A stretch of 64,000 bases of DNA from Varanus komodoensis (Eukaryota > Chordata > Lepidosauria > Squamata > Varanidae): the NCBI RefSeq assembly GCF_004798865.1, contig NW_025335587.1, positions 6,428,353-6,492,352 on the forward strand, read 5' to 3'. The notes under the pieces were generated by a model. That model was not told the DNA's origin, did no database searches, and saw only the letters and a list, made by a program, of their open reading frames with translations. The position numbers and the translations under genes were made by a program. Position 1 is the first letter of the stretch, and the number at the start of each line of letters is the position of its first letter. Of this stretch, positions 1-13,012 are shown one piece after another.

Positions 1-1714
1 TTTTACCTTGTATTTCAAACAAAACTTTAAAAGGAACAATATACTATACACATTAAACATTAGATGTAATACTTATTACACATTACATTTGCTCCAAGAT
101 ATTCAGACACTTAGCTCAGCTTATATGACTGAACTGAAAATAGTTACATGGTTTCACACTGAAATTAAACTTTAGATTTGACTGTGGAATTTGAAAAGCA
201 CTATTCATTTCAGCTCTGGAAAAAAGAGCTTTGTAGTTCTAAGAGCTAAAAACTTTAATACAAAAATCTATCCCCAGTTTTCAGTATTAAGTTGACTGTG
301 CTTTGCATCAGACTGAATTCTTTATTTTTATGGATTGGTATAACCTAATACAATCCATTCTGCAAGTATTTCATGCAATATACACTGTTCGCCTGAATAA
401 AGAATTCAGCGGATACTTCAACTTTCTCAAGGTGAAATGGTTTGTTGCAGTCTATAATTAAACTATGGAAGGCCTGCAAGCCATTTTCATTATATATTAA
501 TGTCATGACTGCCCTGCAGTTGAATAGCTTGGTGTCTTTGCTTCTGTTGCCATATTCTGAACTGACAGCACCTGTCTTATTTCACCAGTCTAACATTAGC
601 ATGGCCTTTTATGTTTATACTGACATCCCCCTGGAAATTCCAAGGACCGGGAAAGCAGCCTTCTAAGAGACTGCTCTTGGAAATGCAGATGCTTAGGCAG
701 CAATGGATGGTGAGATGTGGGCCCTTTCCCTCACAGTCCTGGCACACTGTCTGAAGGACGTCCTTACATACACCTGCAAATTTGTACAGCTAATTCCTCT
801 AGTTCTTTTTGCATCCATCCTAGCTCTTTCTCTATACATGCAAAACCATAGCCTGATGCATCTGTTAAAGAGCTGAATGTAGGAACACACTGATGTGTTC
901 ACACCCCAACTGCTGTGGGTGGGCCAGGTACTTGCTGTCTGCTGATTTTCCAAGTGGGTAGTCATTGGATTCTGGAGAGGAGGAGATGGCCACTGCAGGG
1001 AGAGAAGCTTTTGAAGCTCCTTCAAGGTGACTGCAGTTTCCCAGGCCAATCATGAGAGCAAGCATGTTTTGAAAGAGACAGGAACGGGTTTCAGAAGAGG
1101 AGGGAGAGCATGTGCAGGGTCCATTACTTGGAGAGGCACCAGGAGAGGCAAGCTACCCATCTGGAAGGCTTGCAGAGAACTTGCTGGCTGGTTCTCCACT
1201 AATGAGAACTACCCTAAGGGGGGAGTCACAATGTTATTGAAAGGGAGGCACTAGAAGAAGTTTTTACTTTGGACTCAGCTCTTCAACTGAGCAGAAGCTT
1301 ATCTTTTTAGTGCGACAGAAGGCTATTTAGGGTCGCACGGTCTTGTTAGCTATTTGGTTTCAATAAAGATCCGCACTGTAAAAGATTGTTTTGCATTTTG
1401 GAGCCTGAAGGAAAGGAGAGAAGAGTCTAGGTCATGACGTATGTTGACAGGAAGGTCTCCCATTCTTTTGTCACTGCTGTGTGGAGTTTGTGCCCAGTTT
1501 TGGTCACTTCCACTCAGCATCCCTATACTCCATCTCAGACCCATTCAGCAGGGTACTTGACTTTCCAGAGCTGTCAGTCAACACAGAACATAGGAGGAGA
1601 TAGGAAAGACACCTTCTAAAGATTTCCTCCAAGTTTCAGCTCTCAGGGTTCCAAAGGTAGTTCAGAATGACCAGGAAAAGGACTAGAAATTAAAATACCA
1701 CTATCAGCATGCTG

Positions 1715-2325
1715 TTACACAAATTATGGCAGCCATATTTGGAATATTGTATACAGTTCTAGTTTCCTCATCTTGAAAAGGACATAATTGCATTGGAAAC
1801 AGTACTAAAAAGGCTACCAGCATAAGGAAGGGGTTGGAGGAACTTCCAAATGAGGCTAAAGACTTTCAGTCTGCAGGAGGGGAGATGACAGGATAGACTA
1901 ATACAGACCAGAGAAGAACTATGAGTTCAGTTGAGAAGTACTGTCCTGGTTCGAACCATTTAAATTAAATTTCTATTTGGTACAAGTGATTATAAGTCTT
2001 TGTGATAACAATATTCAGGGATGATGAATCTGTTTGGCAGCTGGATCAGAAGAGAAACATGTACTTTCAACTCAGCACAAACTTACACAGTTCACTGCTA
2101 TAGATGTGGCAATGGCTTTACAAAGAGGGCAACTGATGATATACCCCTCTGTACTTATCAGTTATGATAGCTGACTGGATTTGTGAAATCTAGATATGCA
2201 GTACTTCAGATATCAGAAACATGAGGCAGAGTTGTTCCCTATATGCTTTGCTTGGAATTTTCCTGCCTGCATCCGGTTGACCAGTTGGAAATAGAATTTT
2301 GGACTAGATGCATATTTGGTCAGAA
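1715..2325 (+). mobile_element. Decayed CR1 LINE 3' part
   Basis: The start, with its tattgtatacagttctag core, parallels the LEYCVQFW segment of the better CR1 copy near 27.1 kb. The end (ggactagatgcatatttggt) parallels the usual CR1 end that reads 'ggactagatgg..ctttggtc'. The middle is poorly preserved, so the outer limits are approximate and it is an old copy. Confidence 0.5.
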
Positions 2326-2954
2326 AAGCTGTTTTTTCATGAAATGTAGCCTACAGGCCACATGTTGTGGCCCACAAGTAGTAATGGATTAATTTCAGCT
2401 TGGCCCTATTTTCTAACTGTAAATTCAGTTCATCCTGAAGCTTGATTTTTTTAAATGCCCCTCCAAAAAAAAAAAAAAAAAAAGCACAAAACTTTGACAA
2501 CATTTGGATGTGTGTTTTTCCTAATGCAAGTATCATACATGATTTTGCCTAATTTACAACTTTTGTATGCAGTTTTCCTAACACAACATGTTTGTGAATA
2601 TTATTTTCACCAATACATACATTTAAGTCTGTACTTTCCGTTAACTTTCACAGTTTTGTGTGCATTTTTTAATTGGGGGACTTGATAAAATCCAGAGAAA
2701 TACCATTTTCAAAGGATAATTGGACTGAGAATTGCTCTGAAGGTGTGAGCTATGTAGGTACACATTACCATGCAAACCAATCTAATTCATCCCTCAGTCC
2801 TAGCCAGGAGGGGCACACTGCACCTTTTCCTTTTGTGGCTAGTTTGGCAGAAATGGGGGGTAAGAGATGGTCCCAGTTCATGGCTATATTCAGCTTGGTG
2901 GATCACAGAATAGGTCTACCCTAGCAAGAGTGTGTCTTGTGTAAAGGCACTGCA

Positions 2955-3140
2955 AGTAAGGACTGCCTCATTTGGAGTCAGACCCTCAATACTGCTTACT
3001 CACCGACTGTGGTGGCTCTCCAGGGTGACAGACAGAAGTCATTTTGTGTCTCACCAAGAGATGACAGCGACTGAACCTGAGACCTTTTGTCTGCAAAGCA
3101 TATCCTCTACCACCGCATTATGTCCCTCCCCATATAGCAT
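2955..3140 (-). mobile_element. tRNA-derived SINE remnant
   Basis: Read on the minus strand it begins with a tRNA-like head (gcggtggtagaggatatgct), with a B-box-like ggttcagtcgc about 30 bases later. This is followed by a body resembling the common reptile repeat that reads 'gtggctctccagggt' on the other strand. It is diverged and no target duplication was found. Confidence 0.5.
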
Positions 3141-3429
3141 GGCACACACATCCCTAGATACTTGAATCAAGTTCCTTCATCCTCATGCAGCACCTTTTCA
3201 AGACCTTAGGATGACATGAATGCACACTTAGTTTTCCGTGTAGAGATCGGACACTGTTTGCCTGTAATAGGATGAACTTTTGAGCAAAGGCATTTGCCCA
3301 TCTTAGTTTTGAAAAAAAAATGACAGTTTTCTGCAAATACATACTACAGTTTGAGGATGATAGATGTAAGAGTTTTTGCACAAGTTTTCTCCTTAAAATA
3401 TGCCTAAAATTAAGCAGAAACATGTTTAC

Positions 3430-3627
3430 CGTTGAAGAAAATTGTTTTGTCCTCCGGACGAACTTCTTGTACCTCTGGTCATTCTGATTATAATTAAATT
3501 CAAATAGACTTGGTATTGATATTCCAATGCTGAAGCTCTTTTGTTTCATTTTTGCACTGGAGACATTTTCCTCAAAACTTGAATAAGACTGGTATTCAGT
3601 CAATTCAAATTCGTATTTGCCCCTGGT
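3430..3627 (-). CDS. C8B: C8B exon 6: MACPF domain segment
   Basis: The acceptor TGTTTAG is above 3627 and the donor GTAAAC below 3430; length 198, exactly 66 codons, phase 0 on both sides. It encodes [20 protein letters not shown] and ends [15 protein letters not shown]. Human C8B has GKYEFILKEYESYSDFERN and HYIRRTKRFSHT at the same places. The reading frame stays open past the donor into the intron, but the sequence there no longer resembles C8B. Confidence 0.95.
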
Positions 3628-6600
3628 CTAAACAAAATGGAAGAATAAGCAACATGCTAGTTTCTGTGTATTACAATTTCATGTCTGCTGTTTAGGAGGG
3701 AACAGGGATTGGGTCTGAAGGTGTAATTGGCTAAATACTCATCACCACCACCACCATCATCATTGTTGGGAAATGCATGAAAGACAAACAAACAATTTGA
3801 AAACATACATTAAAAAAGAACACAGCATAATTAAAATTAGACATGGATGAAATCTGCTGAAAATCTAGTTCCTGTTGAATTTTGATGGATTCTTGCAGCT
3901 GATTTATTCAAGATTATACATTATTTGCTTAAGGTAAAGTTCTCTGGTTTATGTGCAGGTGGGTTTCACTTTAAAATGTACTGTATTATGGTTTGTGAAG
4001 GTTTATTTCACATAAATGGTTGTGGTCAAGCTAGCATGCTCCAGTGAAGATGCAAAAAAAAAAAAATACTTGGTTCAGTGCAAAAAAATATTTTTTTTAA
4101 TAACACAGTTATTTCAGAAACAGTTCCATTCATATAAAATTGAACGCTTAATGGATTGGTTGAAAAAAATTATCTATGAAGGAACCCATACTAGATAATG
4201 GGTTGGATCCAGACCTGTGTTCAACAGAGTTTTGTTCACTCTGGAGGAAGGGGTCAGGGCAGCCATTTTGGCTATTTGCTGCTTCCCACTGCAGTTCTTG
4301 CCTGGCGTAGCTTACTCCCAGGTAAGAGCAAGGGGTGGGGCTAGGGGTTGGGGGGATGCTCCAAGTACAGAGCACTTCCACTGACCCCATGTCCCCTTCC
4401 CTACTTCTGCTTGGAGAAAGGTGGTCAGGCAGGAGTGGTAAGGGTGGGTCATGGGTTCAGCTAGGATGCCTGTTCACAGCTGACTCCAGACCCCCCTCTT
4501 ACCTTTTCCTACTTAGCAGGAGCCAGCTGGGCAGGCCTGAGAAGGGCCGCAGCATGGAACAGATTCAGAGGTCTCTTCTGGAGCAGGAAGCAGTGGTGCC
4601 CCCTTGGCACCCTATTGGCACCTCATTTTCTGCTGAGTCTTATTCCTTCCTGTGATGTCCCCTGGGAAAGGGTTGGGTTGGGCTTGCGGGGAGGGCAGCA
4701 ACCACAACAAGCCTGAACCAACTCCTTGTGGTGGCGTGGCACTTAACTGCAACCCACCTTAGTGATTTGCCACTATGCCATTCTGTGCAAGCCCACCCAG
4801 AGTCTATGAACACGCCTTCTGCGTTGTTTCATATACAGAGAAGCTAAGAATATGCAAGCATTTTGAAATCCATTTAAAACAGGTAAAGCATTAAATAAAA
4901 TTGTCTGGCTGAACAACCTTTTCACCTTAATAAATGAGGTGATGTATCAGCCTCAATGCAGTGAATTTTAACTGCACAAACAGTTGAGACGTACCTCTGC
5001 CAAATAGCTCTCTACATTGTACGGCTTTCGAAAACCAGTGTCTGCAATATACTGTGGTGAACATGCTCCAGCATAGTATTTATGGTCAAGAACCAATCCT
5101 TCCAGACTGTTGGTGAAAATGTTTAATCTGGGAAGAAAGATCAAGTTTACACAGGAGTTATCAGTTCTACAAAAAGGAAATTATACCTTTCCTTCCTCCC
5201 CACCCACCTTTTCCCCCTTTTTGTTCTTTGTGACTATAAATTTTTACTCCTGCAGTCAGTGTATTCCATCTTCTGCTCAGCTAAGAAAACACTGCCTGGG
5301 CTCTAAATAAATAATAGATTAGCCAACTATTCTTTGGTGCAATAGATATCAAAAAGTTGTGAAACTGAGTATTTTTTAAAAAATCAAAATAGTGTCTGCA
5401 ATTTCTTTCCATTGCCCTGGACTGATACAGAGAATGAAAAAGCTTCTCTGTTGTCACCTTATACTTGGAAGCACCTGAGCAACTGGGTGCAGATGTGTGG
5501 CCCCAGCTGCAGCTCTGTGAGAAGCAGGTGCCCGGAGACCTGACTGGGTTTCCCAATCAAAGGATCTGAGTCAAGTGTTTGCGCTCCCTCCCAGTTTGCT
5601 CAGGCTCACGGGGGCAACAACACTTTGTGGCCAAAGGGGAATAAGTCTTGCAAACCTGCTGTTAGGCTCATTCAAATCAGCAGGCTAAACTGGCTTCAGA
5701 GGAAGCACTTAACTATGCTGAAACTTTGCATTAAAGACATAATGAGTAGCTATGCCTGGGTTTTTTTTCCTGCTTTCATTTAGAGTATGTGTGGTAGAGT
5801 CCAAATCTGGATTGGATCTCTATTGTGTGGGAAGGAGTAGGGGTGTCAAACCCACTGTGGTCTCATTCTAGTTTGGGGGGCCCTCTTGCAATTTATCTCC
5901 TTCATGGATCACTGCCTTGTTGTGGCGAAGGGGTTTGCGTAGCTCAGTGAAGCTATGAGCTATGCCTGGCAGGGCCACCCAAGATGGACAGGTCATAGCA
6001 GAGAGCTCTGACAAAACGTGACCAACTGGAGAAGGAAATGGCAACCCACTCCACTATCTTTGCCATGAAAACCCCCTGGACAGTACCAAAAGGCAAAATG
6101 ATATGACGCCGGAAGATGAGCCCCTCAGGTCGGAAGGTGTCCAATATGCTACTGGGGAAGAGCGGAGGGCTAGTACTAGTAGCGCCAGAAAGAATGAAGC
6201 GACTGGGTCAAAGCCGAAAGGACACTCAGTTGCTGATGTATCTGGTGGTGAAAGGAGAGTCCGATGCTGCAAAAATCTATACTCCATAGGAACCTGGAAT
6301 GTAAGATCCATGAATCAGGGTAAGCTGGATGTGGTCAAACATGAGATCACAAGACTGAACATCAACATCTTAGGAATCAGTGAACTAAAATGGACAGGAA
6401 TGGATGAATTTAATTCAGATGACCATCTGAATTACTACTACTTGCCCCATACTACTGCGGGCAAGAATCCCTCAGAAGAAATGGAGTAGCCTTCATAGTC
6501 AATAAAAGAGTAGGAAAAGCAGTACTGGGATACAATCTCCAAAATGACAGAATGATCTCAGTTCGAATCCAAGGCAAACCATTCAACATCACAATAGTCC

Positions 6601-9600
6601 AAGTCTATGCCCCAACCACTGGTGCTGAACAGGCTGAAGTTGACCAGTTCTATGAAGGCCTACAACACCTTCTAGAATTAACTCCAAAAAATGATGTCCT
6701 TATCATCATGGGGGATTGGAATGCTAAAGTAGGAAGCCAAAAGATAAACAGATTAACAGGCAAGTTTGGTCTTGGAGTACAAAATGAAGCAGGGCACAGG
6801 CTGGTAGAATTTTGTCAAGAGAATACGATGATCATAGCAAACACTCTTTTCCAACAACCCAAGAGATGACTGTACACAAGGATATCACCAGATGGTCAAC
6901 ACAGAAATCAGATTGACTGTGCTCTGCAGCCAAAGCTGGAGAAGCTCTATACAGTCAGTAAAAACTAGACCAGGAGCTGACTGTGGCTCAGATCATGAGC
7001 TTCTCATTGCAAAATTTAGGCTTAAAGTGAAGAAAGTAGGGAAAAGCACTAGGCCATTCAGGTATGACCTAAATCATATCCTCAATGAATATACAGTAGA
7101 GGTGACAAATAGATTTAAGGAATTAGATCTGATGAACAGAGTGCCAGAAGAATTATGGATGGAGGTTCGCAACATTGTACAAGAGGCAGCAACTTAAACC
7201 ATCCCAAAGAAAAAGAGATGCAAGAAAGCAAAATGGCTGTCTGAGGAAGCTTTACAAATAGCAGAGGAAAGAAGGGAAGCGAAAGGTAAGGAAGAAAGAG
7301 AAAGATACACCCAACTGAATGCAGAATTCCAGAGAACAGCTAGAAGAGATAAAAATGCCTTCTTAAATGAACAGTGCAAAGAAATAGAAGAAAATTGGAG
7401 ATATGAAGGGAATCTTTCATGCAAAGACAGGCATGATAAAGGACCAAAATGGCAGGGACCCATCAGAGGCAGAAGAGATTAAGAAGAGGTGGCAAGATTA
7501 CACATAAGAACTATACAAGAAAGAGCTTAACGTCCCTGATAACCACGATGGGGTGGTCACTGACCTTGAGCCAGACATCCTGGAATGTGAACTTACATGG
7601 GCCTTAGGAATTCTGAGCAACAACAAAGTCAGTGGAGGTTACAGTATTCCAGTTGAGCTATTCAAAATCCTAAAAGGTGATGCAGTAAATGTGCTACACT
7701 CAATATGCCAGCAAATTTGGAAAACTCAGCAGTGGCCACCAGATTGGAAAAGGTCAGTTTACATTCTGATCCCAAAGAAGGGCAATGCCAAAGAATGTTC
7801 AAACTACCACACCATTGCACTCATTTCACATGCTAGCAAAATTATGCTCAAAATCCTACAAGCTAAGTTCCAGCAGTATGTGGACCGAGAAGTACCAGAA
7901 GTACAGGCAGGTTTTCAAAGGAGAGGAACTAGAGATCAAATTGCCGACATACGCTGGATCATGGAGAAAGCTAGGGAGTTCCAGAAACACATCTACTTCT
8001 GCTTCATCGAGTATGCTAAAGCCTTTGATTGTGTGGATCACAATAAATTGTGACAAGTTCTTAAAGAGATGGGAGTACCAGACCATCTTATCTGTCTCTT
8101 GAGAAACCTATATGCAGGTCAAGAAGCAACAGTGAGAACTGGACACGGAACCACTGATTGGTTCAACATTGAGAAAAGGGTTCGGCAAGGCTGTATACTG
8201 TCGCCCTGCCTATTTAACTTATATGCAGAGCACATCATGAGCAAGGCGGGGCTAGATGAATCACCAGTTGGAATTAAGATTGCTGGGAGAAATATCAACA
8301 ACCTCAGATATGCAGATGATAGCACTCTCATGGCAGAAAGTGAAGAGGAACTAAAGAGCCTCTTGATGCGGGTGAAGGAGGAGAGCACAAAAGTTCGCTT
8401 GAAACTCAACATTAGGAAAACTAAGATCATGGCATCCGGTCCTCTCACTTCCTGGCAAATAGATGGGGAAGAAATGGAGGCAGTGACAGATTTTATTTTC
8501 CTGGGCTCCAAGATCACCGCAGATGGGAACTGCAGCCAAGAAATTAAAAGACGCTTGCTCCTGGGCAGGAAAGCTATGGCAAATCCAGACAGCACACTGA
8601 AAAGCAGCGACATCACCCTGCCAACAAAAGTGCATATAGTCAAGGCAATGGTTTTCCAGTTGCAATGTATGGCTGTGAAAGCTGGACCATAAGGAAGGCT
8701 GAGCGCCAAAGGATTGAGGCTTTTGAATTGTGGTGCTGGCGAGGACTCCTGCGAGTCCCTTGGACTGCAAGATGATCAAACCTGTCAGTCCTAGAGGAGA
8801 TCAACCCTGACTGCTCTTTTGAAGGCCAGATACTGAAGATGAAACTCAAATACTTTGACCACCTAATGAGAAAGAAGGACTCCCTGGAGAAGAGCCTAAT
8901 GCTGGGAACAATAGATAGCAAAAGAAGAAGGGGACGGCAGAGCATGAGGTGGCTAGATGGAGTCACTGAAGCAGTTAGTGTGAGCCTCGATGGAGTCTGG
9001 GAGATGGTGGAGGACAGGAAGGCCTGGAGGAATGTTGTCCATGGGGTCGCGATGGGTCGGACACGACTTCACGACTAACAACAACTTGCAATTTATAAAG
9101 TCAAATAGATATCTCTTGCAGTATCCTTAAATTAATGTCTCCTTTGGCCCTGAAAATCAGCCTGGATAAAATTGTGTTCCGGCAAGTGATCTGATTCGGC
9201 CATGGGGACACACGCCATTGTTACAGCCCGTGTGGATTACTGCAAGGTGCTCTACATGGGGCTGCCTCTGCAGGGTGCTTGGAAGCCTCAGCCGGTTCAG
9301 AGAGCAGCTGCCGGACTGTCGACTGAGGCCGGCTGCAGGGACCACTGGACTCCCCCGTTGCGCTGGCTCTTTTATGGGCAGCATTCAAAGTGCTGGTGTT
9401 GGCCTGTAACACCCTGTACAGCTTGGGTCCAGTCTGTCTGAAAAACCATGTACTCTTGTCTGAACCTGCCCAGGCTCTCAGATCTTCTGGGGGGGGGGTC
9501 TCTTCGTTCCCCCCCCCCCAAAAGGCATGGTTGGTTGGAACATGGGGAGGGCCTGCTCTGTGGCTGCCCCGGCTCTGAATTCTCTTCCTAGAGAGGCTAA

Positions 9601-12600
9601 ATTGTTGCTTTCTCTGCTGGGTTTCCAAAAACAGGTAAAACCTTTTTGTTCCAGCAGGCGTGCAGGACTGGCCTGTGAGTGTGTGCTAGATTAGTGTTAC
9701 TGTTTATATTTTTTAGGTGTTTTTCTGGAGGGGGGATCTGGGTAGTTTTTTAATGTTAATATTTAATCACTTTAAACTTTTGTATATTTTTATGTTTTAA
9801 TTGCATGAATTCTAATATGGTAAGCCACCTAGAATCCTTGTCACTGGAAATATAAATATCAGGTGGGTTATAAATCGATAAATAAGTGTATTTAATTTCT
9901 CCCCACCACCCCAGCCTGGCTTTTGTCCTTGACATGATCAAGCAACAGCTGATAATTGATTTTGATAATTTTTTCACTGGAATTTTAATAAATGTTAGAG
10001 AAATTACAAAGCCTCAGTGTTAGAGCAGAGGGGTCCATTAAACTTAGAACAGTAAACAACTACATTTTCATATATGAAGGATGATCCTGTAATTGATCAG
10101 CACTATTTTTTTAATTCTAACTTTCCAGTGTTACAGAGTTAATGACAGCATATAAAAGCCATGACAACTTCAAAGAACATTTTCCCTCCCCCTCAAAGAT
10201 TACTGGGAGAACAAAATAGCTTGTGATGATTATAGCAAGAAGAGTAGACTACATTTCCACATGCTGCACATGTGTAGAACATTTTATTGACCCGTCCATC
10301 ACCCAAAGCTTATTTACTTGAAACTGAATTATATCCAGTCAGTGATTATTCTCAGTGTTCCCTGTGGGCTGTACAGAAAAGTAAGTTGGTCTCATCCCGT
10401 ACATGTGAGCTTATACATGAAGATTAGAGAAGACTAGAAATGTATTAAAGCTGGCAGTCTTGATTCTCTTTTATGTTAAAACAATCCACTATAATATAGA
10501 AAGGTATTGGTAGAAAGTCCTGAATATCATCTCTTCCTATGAGTGTTGCCCCTTCCAGACTTGTCAAACTGTTAATCAATTGCTTTTCAGGGAAAGTCAA
10601 AACTGGAAATGGACAGTTCTGTCATTTTTGATTTCTCCCCGTTTCTTATTTTGCTATTTTTTACTGCATCCCAAATTTTGAGCATTTTCCAGTATTAGGT
10701 ACAATTATGCCAAACTTGGAGCACATTTTTCCTGACGCTGGCATTTTGCAGGCAATTTTGCCTAACATACATTTCTTGAAAGTCACACTGGAATCAGCCT
10801 TTGCGGTCAGTGTTGGAGGTTTAGTGACACATATGACCAGAGTGTGTCAACATGTAACACTGGTGTGTCAATGCAAAGGGACAGGAAAAGAAGAACTATA
10901 TGTCTGCCCTGCCCGGGCCTCCTTGAACTAGTTATCTAGTTGGACCATTCCTGGACTGAGATCAGAATGGGTGAAGCAATGTTTGCTAACCGTAGGAAAT
11001 GCTTGCCTAAGAGCCTTCCCCATTCCAGAGATGCAGTTGGCTGTATAAAGATGGCAATACAGATCAAGCACAGATCAGTGTGCGCATTCAGGCAGGCAGC
11101 TTGTGTTGGAAAATCCTGGGGGAGTAGTTGGTAAGCGTCTGGAGTTTTCATGAATGTGAAAGGGGGACTGCAAGGACCTGCTGCTTGGGGATTGTCCCCT
11201 ACTTGGGATAGGGAAATAACCCACTGCTTCAGGATTGAGTCAAACTTTAATGGATGGTAGCCAGGAGGGCATCTCCCAAAATTTCAGTGTGTGGCAAAGG
11301 GGCAGGAATACCCTGGAGCCATTCAAGCTCACTTTTAAGTGTTTATCACTGTTGCAGAGCTTGTGTGATGCTAATAAGAGTAACAAGGAGGCTCCCCCAT
11401 AATGCGACCCCATTGTCTGCTGTCTTTTCATTTCTGGGGATGGTCACAAACTGCAGGGCGACTTACCCGGTAGCCAGGTTCTGTATTGCCCAATATTGTT
11501 CTAGGTCCCGAGTGCACTTCCTATATATTTTCTTACAATTCCTTTCATCCGATCGATCTCCACAATCATCATCTCCATTACAAAGCAGCCTCCGATGAAT
11601 GCACCTTCCTACAACGCAGAAATGGAAGGACATTAATGATTTGTTAATCTGATATTACCATTTAGGTTAGTAAGTGCAATATTATATCTCTGTCTCTCCT
11701 TAAAACTTGCAGACTTAGTACAAATTGGTTTAATGATTCCTTAGAAAGAATCTACAGAGATTAACATAGTTTTGGTAATTTTAATCACATTCAGGATTTA
11801 CAAGTCACAAGTCAATTAGAAGCAAAGTAAGAGAGCAATGGCTATGGTGGAGTATAAACATTGCTTAATTAAAATATATTGCATTTCTTAGGTGAGACTA
11901 GCAGGAAATTGTCCACAGAAAAATAAATTGAGAAATGTTGTGTTGTTGTGAATACAATATGGAGCAAGCATATTATCTAACTGTGCAGATGGAATCTAGA
12001 TGTCTCCTCTTAATGTGGAAGATCCAAATGTTTATTTTAAATAACAATCCAGAAATATGCTCATGAGAACATCTGAAGAGCTGTGACCAATCGGAGCAGA
12101 GCCCCTCAGGTCCAGCACCTCATTCCCTCAACGAGCCAGAGGTTAATGGAAGCACGCGGGCAGGAAATGAGTGTAACATTCCCCAGCAATTCGTTCACAT
12201 AGACAAGCTGCCTCAGATCCTGGAGGTAAATTGCAACTATCTTGATTAGTAGTCACTGATGGAATTATCTTGCACGAGTTTGCACAATTCCCTTTTAAAA
12301 AAACATGTAAGTTGGTAGCCATCACTATGTTATATTAATTGGTTCTAATATTTAGCTTTGTGCTGTGTGAACAAATAGCCACTTGCCCCTTTATATCCCA
12401 CATTTCTTCCATGGAACCCAGGCATACCTGATCCTCCTCCGCTTCTTTTTATGCTCCTAACAACCCTGTGAGCTGGGGCTAAGCAGAGTAAGGACATAAG
12501 AAGAGCCATGACGGATTGGCCCACATCTAGTCCAGCATTCTGTTCATACAGTGGGCAGACTGCGGCCTACATGCAACCCATTGTAGTGAAGGGGCCCATC

Positions 12601-12979
12601 TCTCACATGTCTGCTCAGATAGCATCATCTGATTCTGAGGAGAAGGCGGGCGGCAGAGATGAACAGAGGACTTGGCAGTTGCAAGGCTGCCGAGTGAAGA
12701 CTCTTAGGTATAGTGTGAGAACCAGCCCACCTTGGAAAATAAAGGAACATTTCAGAGCTGGAGAGGGAGAGTGACCCTGTAAGGAGGCAACAGGTGAGGT
12801 GAGTAGACAAGTTTCCAAGTGTCTGGTGCTCCTGCCATCTCTCCCTCAAGCAGCAGGAGCCACCCTGAGGATGGGATCAGAATCTTTTCTGAAAGGGAGG
12901 ATAGGAGAGGATGTTTCAGTTTGGATTCAATTCTTCACATGGGCAGATGTTTCTCATACACCTCAGAGAGCACCAGCTG

Positions 12980-13012
<33 letters not shown>

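Larger units (their letters stand above)
1..3429 (-). other. C8B intron 6 (partial)
   Basis: No C8B exon after exon 6 was recognised here, so the next exon lies left of the window. Positions 1-1714 hold nothing I can name. The rest holds a decayed CR1 stretch and a tRNA-like SINE listed separately. Confidence 0.7.

Noticed and set aside
3080-3140. Possible tRNA gene on the minus strand
   Set aside because: The head has A- and B-box-like runs but the cloverleaf is not intact and it continues into a SINE body.
3154-3429. Continuation of the C8B exon 6 open frame on the minus strand
   Set aside because: Similarity to C8B stops exactly at the GTAAAC donor; the rest is intron.
9157-9628. Overlapping open frames on both strands around 9.2-9.6 kb
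   Set aside because: They are GC-rich shadows of an L2-like LINE remnant.
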